From Rhodoferax sp. (GTDB lineage: Bacteria; Pseudomonadota; Gammaproteobacteria; Burkholderiales; Burkholderiaceae_C): a DNA stretch of 22,583 bases. Position 1 is the first letter of the stretch. Each line of letters starts with the position of its first letter. The position numbers were made by a program, and so were the translations under genes. Shown one piece after another: positions 8,128-15,820 of the stretch. The notes under the pieces are model-generated. The model was not told the origin of the DNA, searched no databases, and worked only from the letters and a program-made list of their open reading frames with translations. The stretch is taken from assembly GCA_021737905.1 (NCBI GenBank), contig JAIPDA010000008.1, forward strand, positions 1 to 22,583. Reading direction: 5' to 3'.

Positions 8128-8847
8128 TCAAAAATGCCCAGTAAAACGGTAGCGTGAAGCCGGATGCCACAGCATTGCCACTGACGCTACTTGTCCCATC
8201 GATTGTGTTTGTCTGTGCAACACCAGGCACGGCTCAGTAGCAGGAATATTCAACATTTCCGTGATGTGCACTGGCGGCAAGCAGGCTTCAATATCAAACC
8301 TCACGCCCTGCAAAGGGGCTGCGCGCATGAGGTAAGCATTGGGCGTTAAGCAACTGAAGTCCTGGGCCATGTAGTCCGGGGCCACACTCGGGTTGACATG
8401 CCGATCCTCCACTTGAATTGGCTGTTCGTTTTCAAAGTGAACCACCACAGAGTGAAACACCATTTGACCGGGCTTCAAGCCAAATTTTCGGCCCAACACA
8501 TCACCGACTTTTAAACGCTCGAGGCAGTGAAGCTCGCTGCGGTGCTCATGACCACGACCAGCGATCTCATCGGCAATGTTTTGGATTTCAACCAGTGTTG
8601 ATTGGTATTTGTGCTGCGCTACGTACGTCCCAGAGCCTTGAATGCGTTTAACGATTTGCTCGTCTGACAACTCCCTGATGGCACGGTTGACTGTCATGCG
8701 CGAAACACCAAATTGACGAGCCAAGCTTTCTTCGGCAGGTATGGCGTCACCTTCGGTCCAGGCGCCATCACGAATCTTGGACAAAACATGGTCCTTGATG
8801 GCCTGGTAGGCGGGTTGGCGTTTGGTTTGCAGAGTTGCCATGGGCAT
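8128..8847 (-). CDS. hutC: Histidine utilisation repressor HutC (GntR family, UTRA domain)
   Basis: This is a GntR-type DNA-binding repressor of the HutC subfamily. In characterised members urocanate binds the C-terminal UTRA domain and releases the repressor from hut operators. The 239 residues begin with a winged helix-turn-helix at about 13-77 (PAEESLARQFGVSRMTVNRA and the wing RIQGSGTYV). An effector domain follows from about 95, with family features such as QVEDRHVNP and LPPVHITEML. A second in-frame ATG two codons downstream is an equally good start. The gene is divergent from the transporter-hut operon, and the shared 189-base intergenic region contains two mirror-image operator-like sites. 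Autoregulation and control of the operon to the right are therefore likely. Confidence 0.93.
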   Translation of the reverse strand: MPMATLQTKRQPAYQAIKDHVLSKIRDGAWTEGDAIPAEESLARQFGVSRMTVNRAIRELSDEQIVKRIQGSGTYVAQHKYQSTLVEIQNIADEIAGRGHEHRSELHCLERLKVGDVLGRKFGLKPGQMVFHSVVVHFENEQPIQVEDRHVNPSVAPDYMAQDFSCLTPNAYLMRAAPLQGVRFDIEACLPPVHITEMLNIPATEPCLVLHRQTQSMGQVASVAMLWHPASRYRFTGHF

Positions 8848-8925
8848 TTTTTAAGTGTTTTCCCGTAGTTGCTGTATTGAGCATTGACACGAATCTTAGC
8901 TCTTATTACAGTCTGGTTTGCAGAG

Positions 8926-8969
8926 TTGTATAGACAATATTCCACAAAATCATTTATTTGTCTATACAA
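8926..8969. promoter_or_regulatory. Paired HutC operator-like sites between hutC and the transporter operon
   Basis: TTGTATAGACAA at 8926-8937 and TTGTCTATACAA at 8958-8969 are exact reverse complements of each other. Each is itself an imperfect palindrome with TTGT/ACAA arms. The centres are 32 bases apart, close to three helical turns, so two bound dimers would lie on one face of the DNA. The TTGTATA-type core resembles the TGTATATACA core described for HutC operators in Pseudomonas and Klebsiella. A consensus TTGACA lies at 8884-8889 on the plus strand and a TATAGA inside the first site could act as a -10, but promoter elements are uncertain. Confidence 0.75.
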
Positions 8970-9036
8970 ACATGCAACTAACCAAGTTTTGAAAAGTAGA
9001 CTTCAAAGCAACGCCATCACCCGAAAGGACTTAACC

Positions 9037-10191
9037 ATGAAATTCCGCACTGCTCGCTTTTCCTTAATGACCGTCGCTGCTGCGGTGGCCTTAGTTACCA
9101 CACCCGCCTGGGCGCAAATCAAGATGGGCTTCAACGTCCCCTTGACGGGTTTTGCTGCAGCCGACGGTAAATCCGCGCTGGACGGCGCCAAGTTGGCCGT
9201 TGAACAGGCCAACGCCAAGGGCGGCGTAGCTGGCCAGAAGATTGAGCTGGTGATCTATGACGACCAAGGCGTCGCGAAAGAGGCGGTGCCCTCTGCCACC
9301 AAGATGGTTGAAAAGGACCAAGTCGTTGTGGCTGTCTCTGGCTCGTATTCGGGCTCCACACGAGCCGCCGCGTCGATTTTTCAGAATGCCAAGATACCTT
9401 ACGTCGTGGCTTACGCCATCCACCCCGACATCACACTGGCGGGCGACTACATGTTCCGTGTTTCGTCCATGGGCGAAGTCCAGGGTCGCGGGGGCGCCAA
9501 GCTGGTTCAGAACCTGGGCAAGAAGCGCACGGTACTTGTTACTGTGAAGAATGACTTTGGTCAAGCACTGGCTGCTGGTTTCAAGGACGCGGCTCCCAAG
9601 CTGGGCATCAATATCGTCAACGAATACGAATACGCCATGCCCGATCGGCAGTTCGGTGCTCTGGTAAGCAAGGTGAAATCCGACAACCCTGAAGTGATCT
9701 ATGCCTCGGGCTACTTCTTCAACGCCGGGCCTCTGGTCAGCCAGTTGCGTGCAGCCGGCATTACCGTTCCAATCATCGGCCAGGAAGGCTACGACTCGGA
9801 CAAGTTCATCGAAATCGCCGGCCCCGCGTCTGAAGGCACGCTCATCACCACTTCGCTGGATCGCGACTCGTCCGAACCTGCCACCAGGGCATTCCTGGCA
9901 GACTACAGAAAAGCCTACAACGCCGGTGCCGACATGGTCGCTGCTTCGTCGTATACCGCCACAATGGTGGCCATTGACGGCTTGATGAAGACCGGCGGCA
10001 AGGGCGGCGCTGCATTGCGCGATGCAATTGCTGCAGGCAACTACAGCACGCCCATTGGCAAACTGGCCTTCAATGACCTGCACGAAGTGAAAAAAGACAT
10101 TCAAGTGCAAATCGTCAAAGACAAAGCCTTCCGCCGCCATTCCGTTATTTCAGACGCTGTGCTGCTTGCGCCTCCCACCAAAGCCAAATAA
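9037..10191 (+). CDS. ABC transporter substrate-binding protein, branched-chain amino acid type
   Basis: This is a periplasmic type I receptor of the LivK family, which would capture a small amino-acid-like solute. The start used is the ATG at 9037, preceded by AAAGGA seven bases upstream; an open frame reaches back to 8884, but it runs through the operator region. The 384-residue precursor has a signal peptide (MKFRTARFSLMTV, then a hydrophobic core) with likely cleavage after AWA, before QIKMGF. The mature part opens with the family pattern GFNVPLTG and continues with DGAKLAVEQANAKGG and VIYDDQG. As first gene of an operon that continues into hutU, and downstream of HutC sites, its ligand is probably histidine, urocanate or a derivative. 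The fold does not reveal which. Confidence 0.9.
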   Translation: MKFRTARFSLMTVAAAVALVTTPAWAQIKMGFNVPLTGFAAADGKSALDGAKLAVEQANAKGGVAGQKIELVIYDDQGVAKEAVPSATKMVEKDQVVVAVSGSYSGSTRAAASIFQNAKIPYVVAYAIHPDITLAGDYMFRVSSMGEVQGRGGAKLVQNLGKKRTVLVTVKNDFGQALAAGFKDAAPKLGINIVNEYEYAMPDRQFGALVSKVKSDNPEVIYASGYFFNAGPLVSQLRAAGITVPIIGQEGYDSDKFIEIAGPASEGTLITTSLDRDSSEPATRAFLADYRKAYNAGADMVAASSYTATMVAIDGLMKTGGKGGAALRDAIAAGNYSTPIGKLAFNDLHEVKKDIQVQIVKDKAFRRHSVISDAVLLAPPTKAK

Positions 10192-10206
10192 GCTAGGAAC
10201 CCACCT

Positions 10207-11070
10207 ATGCTCGCGATTGAACTCGTCGCGCAGGGCTTGATTCAAGGCAGCATCTACGCCCTCGTGGCGTTGGGGCTGACCTTGGTTTACGGTCTTTTGC
10301 GTATTCTTCATGTGGCGCACGCGGCGCTGTTCACGCTTGGTGGTTATGTCGGTGTGTTGGTATGTAATGCCAGCGGAAGCTTGGCGCTGGGCTTTTTGAT
10401 AGCAGCCTTGGTGGCAGGCTTCGGTGGCGTGGCCATGTTCCGACTGGCTTACCAACCGCTGCTTTCTAAACCTCCCTACGTGGCGCTGATTGCATCGATC
10501 GGTTTGTTCATTGCGTCCGAGGAAGCTTTTCGCATTATCTTTGGTGCACAGGGCATGTCCTTCACCAATCCAGCTTTGCAACAACAACTTGTGCTTGGTT
10601 GGGGGCTTCAATTTAAGCTGGCCGAGATACTGGTGATGGTCAGCACAGCATCCATCATTGGTGTGCTTGCTTGGCTTCAGGCGCGAACCCGAATTGGTAT
10701 CGCCTGTCAAGCCACTGTCTCTGACCCGCAGATGGCGCAATCGTTTGGAATTTCCTTGCTCAAAGTGCGCGACATCAACTTTTTCGTGGGCTCGGCTTTG
10801 GCGGGATTTGCGGGTGTTTGGGTTGCTCTTTTGAACAATTTGGTCGAGCCCACCATGGGTAGCGTGCCATCTTACAAAGCACTGGCGATCATCGTACTTG
10901 GCGGGCTTGGCTCGGTGCCAGGCACGCTTGCTGCTGCGCTGTTGCTCGGCGTCATTGAGGCTTTTGGGACCATTTATCTTGGCGACATTCTTGACCGTAA
11001 TGCGATTGCATTTGCCTTTTTGATTGCGGTGTTGATGGTGCGTCCTCAGGGCTTGTTTGCCCGCAGCTGA
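10207..11070 (+). CDS. ABC transporter permease, LivH type
   Basis: This is one of two inner-membrane permease subunits of the LIV-type importer. The 287 residues contain about eight hydrophobic segments, and the N-terminal region GSIYALVALGLTLVYGLLRI is characteristic of LivH. The cytoplasmic coupling region near the C-terminus, with VVLGG-like IIVLGGLGSVPG, contacts the ATPases. It starts 15 bases after the receptor gene, with AGGAA upstream of the ATG. It should pair with the LivM-type permease that follows. Nothing is missing compared with the family length of about 285-300. Confidence 0.92.
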   Translation: MLAIELVAQGLIQGSIYALVALGLTLVYGLLRILHVAHAALFTLGGYVGVLVCNASGSLALGFLIAALVAGFGGVAMFRLAYQPLLSKPPYVALIASIGLFIASEEAFRIIFGAQGMSFTNPALQQQLVLGWGLQFKLAEILVMVSTASIIGVLAWLQARTRIGIACQATVSDPQMAQSFGISLLKVRDINFFVGSALAGFAGVWVALLNNLVEPTMGSVPSYKALAIIVLGGLGSVPGTLAAALLLGVIEAFGTIYLGDILDRNAIAFAFLIAVLMVRPQGLFARS

Positions 11071-11086
11071 TTCAGAAGGACATGCT

Positions 11087-11947
11087 ATGAACTATGAAAT
11101 TTCACTGATCACGACCATGGCCATCGCCGTGATGTTTGCACTCTCACTGAATTTGATCACAGGGTTTTGTGGTCAGATCAGTTTGGGGCATGCCACCTTC
11201 CAGGGCATCGGCGCTTACGCCGCCGCCATGTTGGGAAAAGCAGGATGGCCGTTTCTCGCTACTTTGCCTGTGTCCATGGTCCTCGCGGGTCTATTGGGCG
11301 TGTTGGTGGGGCTGGCCTCATTGCGGGTGCGCGCTGATTTTCTGGCCATCACCACCATGGGCGTAGGCTTTCTTTTTGTGGGCATCGTTCGTCAGCAGGA
11401 GTTCTTGGGCGGCGAGTTGGGCATTTCGTCCATTCCAGACCATGGACTGGGACGTGTGGGCTTTATGGCCCTTGCATTGCTCATGTGTGCATTCGTTGCT
11501 GCGCTCAGTGTTTACATCAAGCGCAGCTGGATGGGACGCGTATTTAATGGTATTGCCGAAGACGAAGATACGATGCGGGTGCTTGGTATAGACGTGCCGC
11601 GCTACAAACTTGCAGCTTTTGCCATGGGCACCGCTCTAGCTGGCATGTCTGGTGCTTTTTATACCTATCACCTGACGTTTATCGGTGCTGAAAGTTTTGG
11701 CTTTGTTGAGTCCATCACCGTTTTGTCCATGGTGGTTTTTGGCGGTATTGGCTCTGTGCCAGGCGTGATCATTGCAGCGGCATTGCTATCCGTGCTACCG
11801 GCCTGGTTTCAGGTCATCGGCGATTACAAATTGTTGGTGTATGGCGGATTGTTGTTTGTCATGATGCGATTCTCGCCTGAAGGGATGGCCGGTTTAGCGG
11901 CACGCCTTTTCCCAACATCGTCCTTGCCTGTGAGGGGGAAACCGTGA
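11087..11947 (+). CDS. ABC transporter permease, LivM type
   Basis: This is the second permease of the importer. The ATG at 11087 was chosen because AGAAGGA lies at 11074-11080, whereas an in-frame start ten codons upstream overlaps livH and lacks a site. The protein of 286 residues has multiple membrane segments. It shows the LivM hallmarks SLNLITGFCGQISLGHA near the start and VFGGIGSVPGVIIAA near the end, the latter in the coupling-loop region. It lacks the long N-terminal extension found in E. coli LivM, which is usual for the shorter LivM-like permeases of many proteobacteria. Its last bases overlap the GTG start of the ATPase gene (GTGA), implying coupled translation. Confidence 0.92.
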   Translation: MNYEISLITTMAIAVMFALSLNLITGFCGQISLGHATFQGIGAYAAAMLGKAGWPFLATLPVSMVLAGLLGVLVGLASLRVRADFLAITTMGVGFLFVGIVRQQEFLGGELGISSIPDHGLGRVGFMALALLMCAFVAALSVYIKRSWMGRVFNGIAEDEDTMRVLGIDVPRYKLAAFAMGTALAGMSGAFYTYHLTFIGAESFGFVESITVLSMVVFGGIGSVPGVIIAAALLSVLPAWFQVIGDYKLLVYGGLLFVMMRFSPEGMAGLAARLFPTSSLPVRGKP

Positions 11948-12762
11948 ATCTTTCCACCTCCAGTGCGCCTCTGTTGCAAGTGACCGGTGTTACCGTTCGT
12001 TTTGGTGGCTTGACTGCCGTAGACGATGTGTCGTTTGATGTTCAACAAGGTGATTTATTGGGATTGATTGGCCCCAACGGAGCCGGCAAGACCACCATGA
12101 TGCGCGCCATCATTGGCGTGGTTCAACCGACAGTAGGCAGCGTGTTGCTGGGTGGAGAATCACTCAACGGCTTGCCTATTCACAAACGTATCCAACGCGG
12201 TATGTCCTTGTCACAGCAATTGGTGAGACCATTGCGCGACATCAGCATTGAAGAAAACGTTGCACTCGCCGCGGCCAGCGATAAGACCATCAGTCCTCTG
12301 CGGGCCTTGCTCAATGTCTCCACCGAGCGAGAGCTTGCCATTGCACAAACTGAGTTGGCGCGTGTGGGCATCGTCAGCATGGCTTCGCAAAGTCCTGGTA
12401 TTCAGCCCCTCGGTGTTCTCAAACGTTTGGAGTTGGCGCGCGCGCTTGCACTCAAACCCCGTCTGCTGCTGTTGGATGAACCCTTGGCCGGTTTGAACTC
12501 TCAGGAAGCGCGCGCGTTGGCAACGACCATTGCCGAAATCAACCAGCAGGGTTTGACCATTGTGCTCATTGAACACAACCTGGGCGAGGTCATGAGAATT
12601 TGCCAGCGCCTGGTCGTGCTCGACAACGGCAAGAAAATTGGCGACGGCGATCCGCGAGAGGTCATGGCCGACCCGGCCGTACGAGCTGCCTATCTGGGTG
12701 GTGATGCGTTTGGCGCGTCCGCCGCGCAGGGACATGCAACTTTGGAGACACAAAGTGCTTGA
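11944..12762 (+). CDS. ABC transporter ATP-binding protein, LivG type
   Basis: This is the first of two nucleotide-binding subunits. The GTG start at 11944 overlaps the permease stop and follows a GAGGGGGA site. Of 272 residues, the Walker A motif GPNGAGKT is at 43-50, Walker B is LLLLDEP, and the switch region reads LIEHN. The ABC signature is unusual: where LivG proteins normally have a YGxQRRLE-like string before ARAL, this one has PLGVLKRLELARAL, so the tyrosine and both glutamines are replaced while the glycine remains. The protein otherwise looks intact. It overlaps the next ATPase gene by eight bases. Confidence 0.9.
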   Translation: MNLSTSSAPLLQVTGVTVRFGGLTAVDDVSFDVQQGDLLGLIGPNGAGKTTMMRAIIGVVQPTVGSVLLGGESLNGLPIHKRIQRGMSLSQQLVRPLRDISIEENVALAAASDKTISPLRALLNVSTERELAIAQTELARVGIVSMASQSPGIQPLGVLKRLELARALALKPRLLLLDEPLAGLNSQEARALATTIAEINQQGLTIVLIEHNLGEVMRICQRLVVLDNGKKIGDGDPREVMADPAVRAAYLGGDAFGASAAQGHATLETQSA

Positions 12763-13459
12763 GCTAAATTCAATTTCTTGTGGCTATGGCGCATTTCAGG
12801 CTGTGCATGGCCTCACACTTTCCTTGCAATCTGGAACCATCACGGGGCTTCTGGGCGCCAATGGCGCTGGTAAGTCTTCAACACTCATGTGCATAGCGGG
12901 CCATGTGAAACAGCAAGGCGGCGTTATCCATTTGGACGGACAAGACATTTCAAACTTGGACCCAACCGAACGCGTGCGCAATGGCATTGCCATTTCTCCC
13001 GAAGGTCGTCGCTTGTTCAAAGACCTGACGGTCCAGGACAATCTTCGGGTGGGGGGCATGGTGCAATCCGCGAAAGTTTTTATCCATGATCGAGACCGTG
13101 TCCTTGCTTTGTTTCCGCGTTTAGGCGAACGCTTGAACTCATTGGCGGGGAACTTGTCGGGTGGCGAGCAGCAAATGTTGGCCATTGGCCGCGCCCTGAT
13201 GACGCGTCCCCGCCTGATCATGATCGATGAGTTGTCTTTAGGCTTGATGCCCAAGATCATTGATCTCTGCTACCAAGCGCTCATTCAACTCAGGCGCGAT
13301 GGTATGACCGTGTTGCTGGTGGAGCAAAACACCGAGCGCGTCTTGAAAATTGCAGACAACATCTGTGTATTGGAGTCTGGCAGCACCGTGTGGCAAGGTA
13401 CAGCCGAAGCGGCCCGCAACGACCCCAAGCTCGCCGAAGCCTATCTTGGCATGCATTAA
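12755..13459 (+). CDS. ABC transporter ATP-binding protein, LivF type
   Basis: This is the second nucleotide-binding subunit of the LIV-type importer. I place the start at the GTG at 12755, eight bases inside livG, because GGAGA lies at 12744-12748 and the 234-residue product then matches the usual LivF length. The longer frame from 12638 would run through livG. Walker A is GANGAGKS at 34-41 and the signature is LSGGEQQ. Walker B is LIMIDEL, with leucine where most family members have DEP. The switch position reads VEQN, with Gln in place of His, which is normal in LivF. The gene ends 31 bases before hutU, tying the transporter to the hut operon. Confidence 0.92.
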   Translation: MLELNSISCGYGAFQAVHGLTLSLQSGTITGLLGANGAGKSSTLMCIAGHVKQQGGVIHLDGQDISNLDPTERVRNGIAISPEGRRLFKDLTVQDNLRVGGMVQSAKVFIHDRDRVLALFPRLGERLNSLAGNLSGGEQQMLAIGRALMTRPRLIMIDELSLGLMPKIIDLCYQALIQLRRDGMTVLLVEQNTERVLKIADNICVLESGSTVWQGTAEAARNDPKLAEAYLGMH

Positions 13460-13490
13460 ATCGCTATCTTTCTACTTCTCTGATTAAAAA

Positions 13491-15188
13491 ATGACACTCA
13501 ACATCGATTCCAGAATGGACCCTACGCGTGTGGTTCGATCCCCACGTGGCAGCACCTTGTCTTGCAAAAATTGGGTCACAGAAGCGGCCTACCGCATGTT
13601 GCAAAACAACCTTGACGCAGAAGTGGCAGAGAATCCGCAAAGTTTGGTGGTGTACGGCGGCATTGGTCGTGCTGCCCGCGACTGGGCTTGCTTTGACCAG
13701 ATTTTGGCCTCGCTCAAAGACCTGAATGAAGACGAGACCTTGCTCATTCAGTCAGGCAAACCAGTGGGCGTTTTCAAGACGCACGCTAACGCACCTCGCG
13801 TGCTGATTGCCAACTCCAACCTCGTGCCCAAGTGGGCCAATTGGGAGCACTTCAACGAACTCGACCGCAAGGGCCTGTTCATGTACGGGCAGATGACTGC
13901 GGGCTCGTGGATTTACATCGGCACCCAAGGCATCGTGCAAGGTACCTTCGAGACCTTTGTGGAAGCCGGTCGCCAGCATTACCACAACGACTGGACTGGC
14001 CGCTGGATTCTGACGGCTGGTCTGGGTGGCATGGGCGGGGCACAGCCTTTAGCCGCCACGCTGGCCGGTGCCTGCTCGCTGAACATTGAATGCCAACAAA
14101 GCAGCATCGACTTCCGTCTGCGTACCCGCTATGTGGACAAGCAGGCCAAAGACATCGACGAGGCCTTGGCCATACTGGCGCATCACATGGCCGCTAAAGA
14201 GGCGGTGTCCATAGCCTTGCTCGGCAATGCCGCCGAAATACTGCCCGAGTTAGTCCGGCGCGCCAAGGCAGGTGGCATGCGCCCTGACCTCGTGACGGAC
14301 CAGACCTCGGCGCACGATTTGATCAACGGCTATTTGCCTCCAGGCTGGACAGTGTCACAGTGGAAAGCTGCTCAGCACGACCCTGCGCAGCATGCCTGCT
14401 TAACGGCCGATGCGTCGCAAGGCTGCGCCACCCAGGTGCAAGCCATGCTAGATTTTCAAGCTATGGGCATTCCAACAGTGGATTACGGCAACAACATTCG
14501 CCAGGTGGCGTTCGACCATGGCGTCAAAAACGCGTTTGATTTCCCGGGTTTTGTGCCAGCTTATATTCGCCCCATGTTCTGCGAGGGCAAGGGCCCATTT
14601 CGCTGGGTGGCTTTGTCGGGTGACCCGGAAGACATCTACAAAACAGATGCCAAGATCAAGGAGCTTTTCCCTAACAACACGCACACCCACCGCTGGCTCG
14701 ACATGGCGCGCAAGCGCATCAGCTTTCAGGGCCTGCCTGCGCGCATTTGCTGGTTGGGCTTGGGCGAGCGGCATGTGGCGGGCTTGGCCTTCAACGAGAT
14801 GGTGCGTACGGGCGAGCTGAAAGCCCCGATCGTGATCGGTCGCGACCACTTGGACACCGGCTCGGTGGCCAGCCCCAACCGCGAGACCGAAGCCATGAAA
14901 GACGGAACAGACGCCGTGAGCGACTGGCCACTGCTGAACGCTTTGCTCAATACCGCAGGGGGTGCAAGTTGGGTCAGCCTGCACCATGGCGGCGGCGTGG
15001 GCATGGGTTATTCGCAACACTCGGGCATGGTCATCGTGGCCGATGGCACCGATGCTGCTGCCGAGCGACTGGCGCGCGTGCTTGTCAATGATTGCGGCTC
15101 TGGTGTGATGCGTCACGCCGATGCTGGATACGAGCTGGCCGTTGCCACTGCCAAAAAGCAGGGACTGAAGCTGCCCATGATCAAGTGA
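13491..15188 (+). CDS. hutU: Urocanate hydratase (urocanase)
   Basis: This cytoplasmic enzyme adds water to urocanate to give 4-imidazolone-5-propionate, with tightly bound NAD+ acting as an electrophile (EC 4.2.1.49). The 565 residues include VVYGGIGRAARDW at 53-65, the glycine-rich NAD site GLGGMGGAQPL at 177-187, and the conserved LPARICWLGLG with Cys420. Length and motifs match the family throughout. No clear Shine-Dalgarno sequence precedes the ATG at 13491, which follows an A-rich GATTAAAAA. A second in-frame ATG at 13515 gives MDPTRVVRSPRG and would be an alternative start. It is the first enzyme gene after the transporter and probably depends on readthrough from the promoter near 8900-8970. 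Confidence 0.97.
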   Translation: MTLNIDSRMDPTRVVRSPRGSTLSCKNWVTEAAYRMLQNNLDAEVAENPQSLVVYGGIGRAARDWACFDQILASLKDLNEDETLLIQSGKPVGVFKTHANAPRVLIANSNLVPKWANWEHFNELDRKGLFMYGQMTAGSWIYIGTQGIVQGTFETFVEAGRQHYHNDWTGRWILTAGLGGMGGAQPLAATLAGACSLNIECQQSSIDFRLRTRYVDKQAKDIDEALAILAHHMAAKEAVSIALLGNAAEILPELVRRAKAGGMRPDLVTDQTSAHDLINGYLPPGWTVSQWKAAQHDPAQHACLTADASQGCATQVQAMLDFQAMGIPTVDYGNNIRQVAFDHGVKNAFDFPGFVPAYIRPMFCEGKGPFRWVALSGDPEDIYKTDAKIKELFPNNTHTHRWLDMARKRISFQGLPARICWLGLGERHVAGLAFNEMVRTGELKAPIVIGRDHLDTGSVASPNRETEAMKDGTDAVSDWPLLNALLNTAGGASWVSLHHGGGVGMGYSQHSGMVIVADGTDAAAERLARVLVNDCGSGVMRHADAGYELAVATAKKQGLKLPMIK

Positions 15189-15239
15189 AGATGGCATCTG
15201 CAAGCCTGAAATCGCCAAGCAAGTGACCGGGTTAAACCC

Positions 15240-15818
15240 ATGACGCTGAACAGATTCAATGTTCATGATTTGCCCGCCATGCCTTGGAAGAACGGTGGTG
15301 GCGTGACGCGTGAGATCGTCTGCCAACCCCTTGGCGCAGGCATGGGCGATTTTGACTGGCGAGTGAGTATTGCGCAGATCGCCAGTGAGGGTCCGTTTTC
15401 GATATTTCCTGGTGTTGACCGTATCATCACACTACTCAATGGCGGGGGCGTGCATTTGCAGAGCCAGGACGGTCAGGTAGATCACCTGCTAAATGTGCCG
15501 CTAGCGCCCTTTGTCTTTACGGGCGAGGACTCCATCCATGCCCGCTTGCTTACTGGGAACTGCCACGATTTCAACGTCATGACCCGCCGTGCAGTGTGCA
15601 GCGCTTCACTCAAGGTGATACGCAGTGCCTGCGATGTACCTGCCGCATCCCATGGCTTGTTGATGGCTGTTGAGGGAAGTTGGCAGCTGCAATCCACTGC
15701 TGAGGAGACGCTCATGTCGCAGCAAGGTCTTTGGTGGACCGATGCTTCTTTGGCGTGGCGACTGCGTCCGCAAAGCTGCGATGCTGCGCTGCTGGCCTTG
15801 ACACTTCACTTTCTTTGA
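15240..15818 (+). CDS. hutD: HutD/Ves family cupin-like protein
   Basis: HutD is a bicupin-fold accessory protein found in many hut operons. Work in Pseudomonas suggests it sets an upper limit on hut expression, perhaps by binding N-formylglutamate or a related intermediate, but it has no proven enzymatic activity. The 192 residues start with the signature MPWKNGGGVTREI at about 14-26 and continue with DWRVSIAQIASEGPFS and FPGVDR, both typical. The gene follows hutU by 51 bases and ends two bases before hutI, within the operon. The length is normal and nothing is broken. Confidence 0.9.
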   Translation: MTLNRFNVHDLPAMPWKNGGGVTREIVCQPLGAGMGDFDWRVSIAQIASEGPFSIFPGVDRIITLLNGGGVHLQSQDGQVDHLLNVPLAPFVFTGEDSIHARLLTGNCHDFNVMTRRAVCSASLKVIRSACDVPAASHGLLMAVEGSWQLQSTAEETLMSQQGLWWTDASLAWRLRPQSCDAALLALTLHFL

Positions 15819-15820
15819 CC

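Noticed and set aside
8884..9036. N-terminal extension of the substrate-binding protein
   Set aside because: It crosses the operator sites and would bury the signal peptide; the ATG at 9037 has a good ribosome-binding site.
9091..10140. Open frame of 349 codons antisense to the substrate-binding protein gene
   Set aside because: The plus strand encodes an intact signal peptide and LivK-type receptor. The antisense product is rich in His, Gly and Arg without family motifs.
14448..15326. Open frame of 292 codons antisense to hutU and the start of hutD
   Set aside because: It covers conserved HutU sequence on the other strand and shows no domain or ribosome-binding site.
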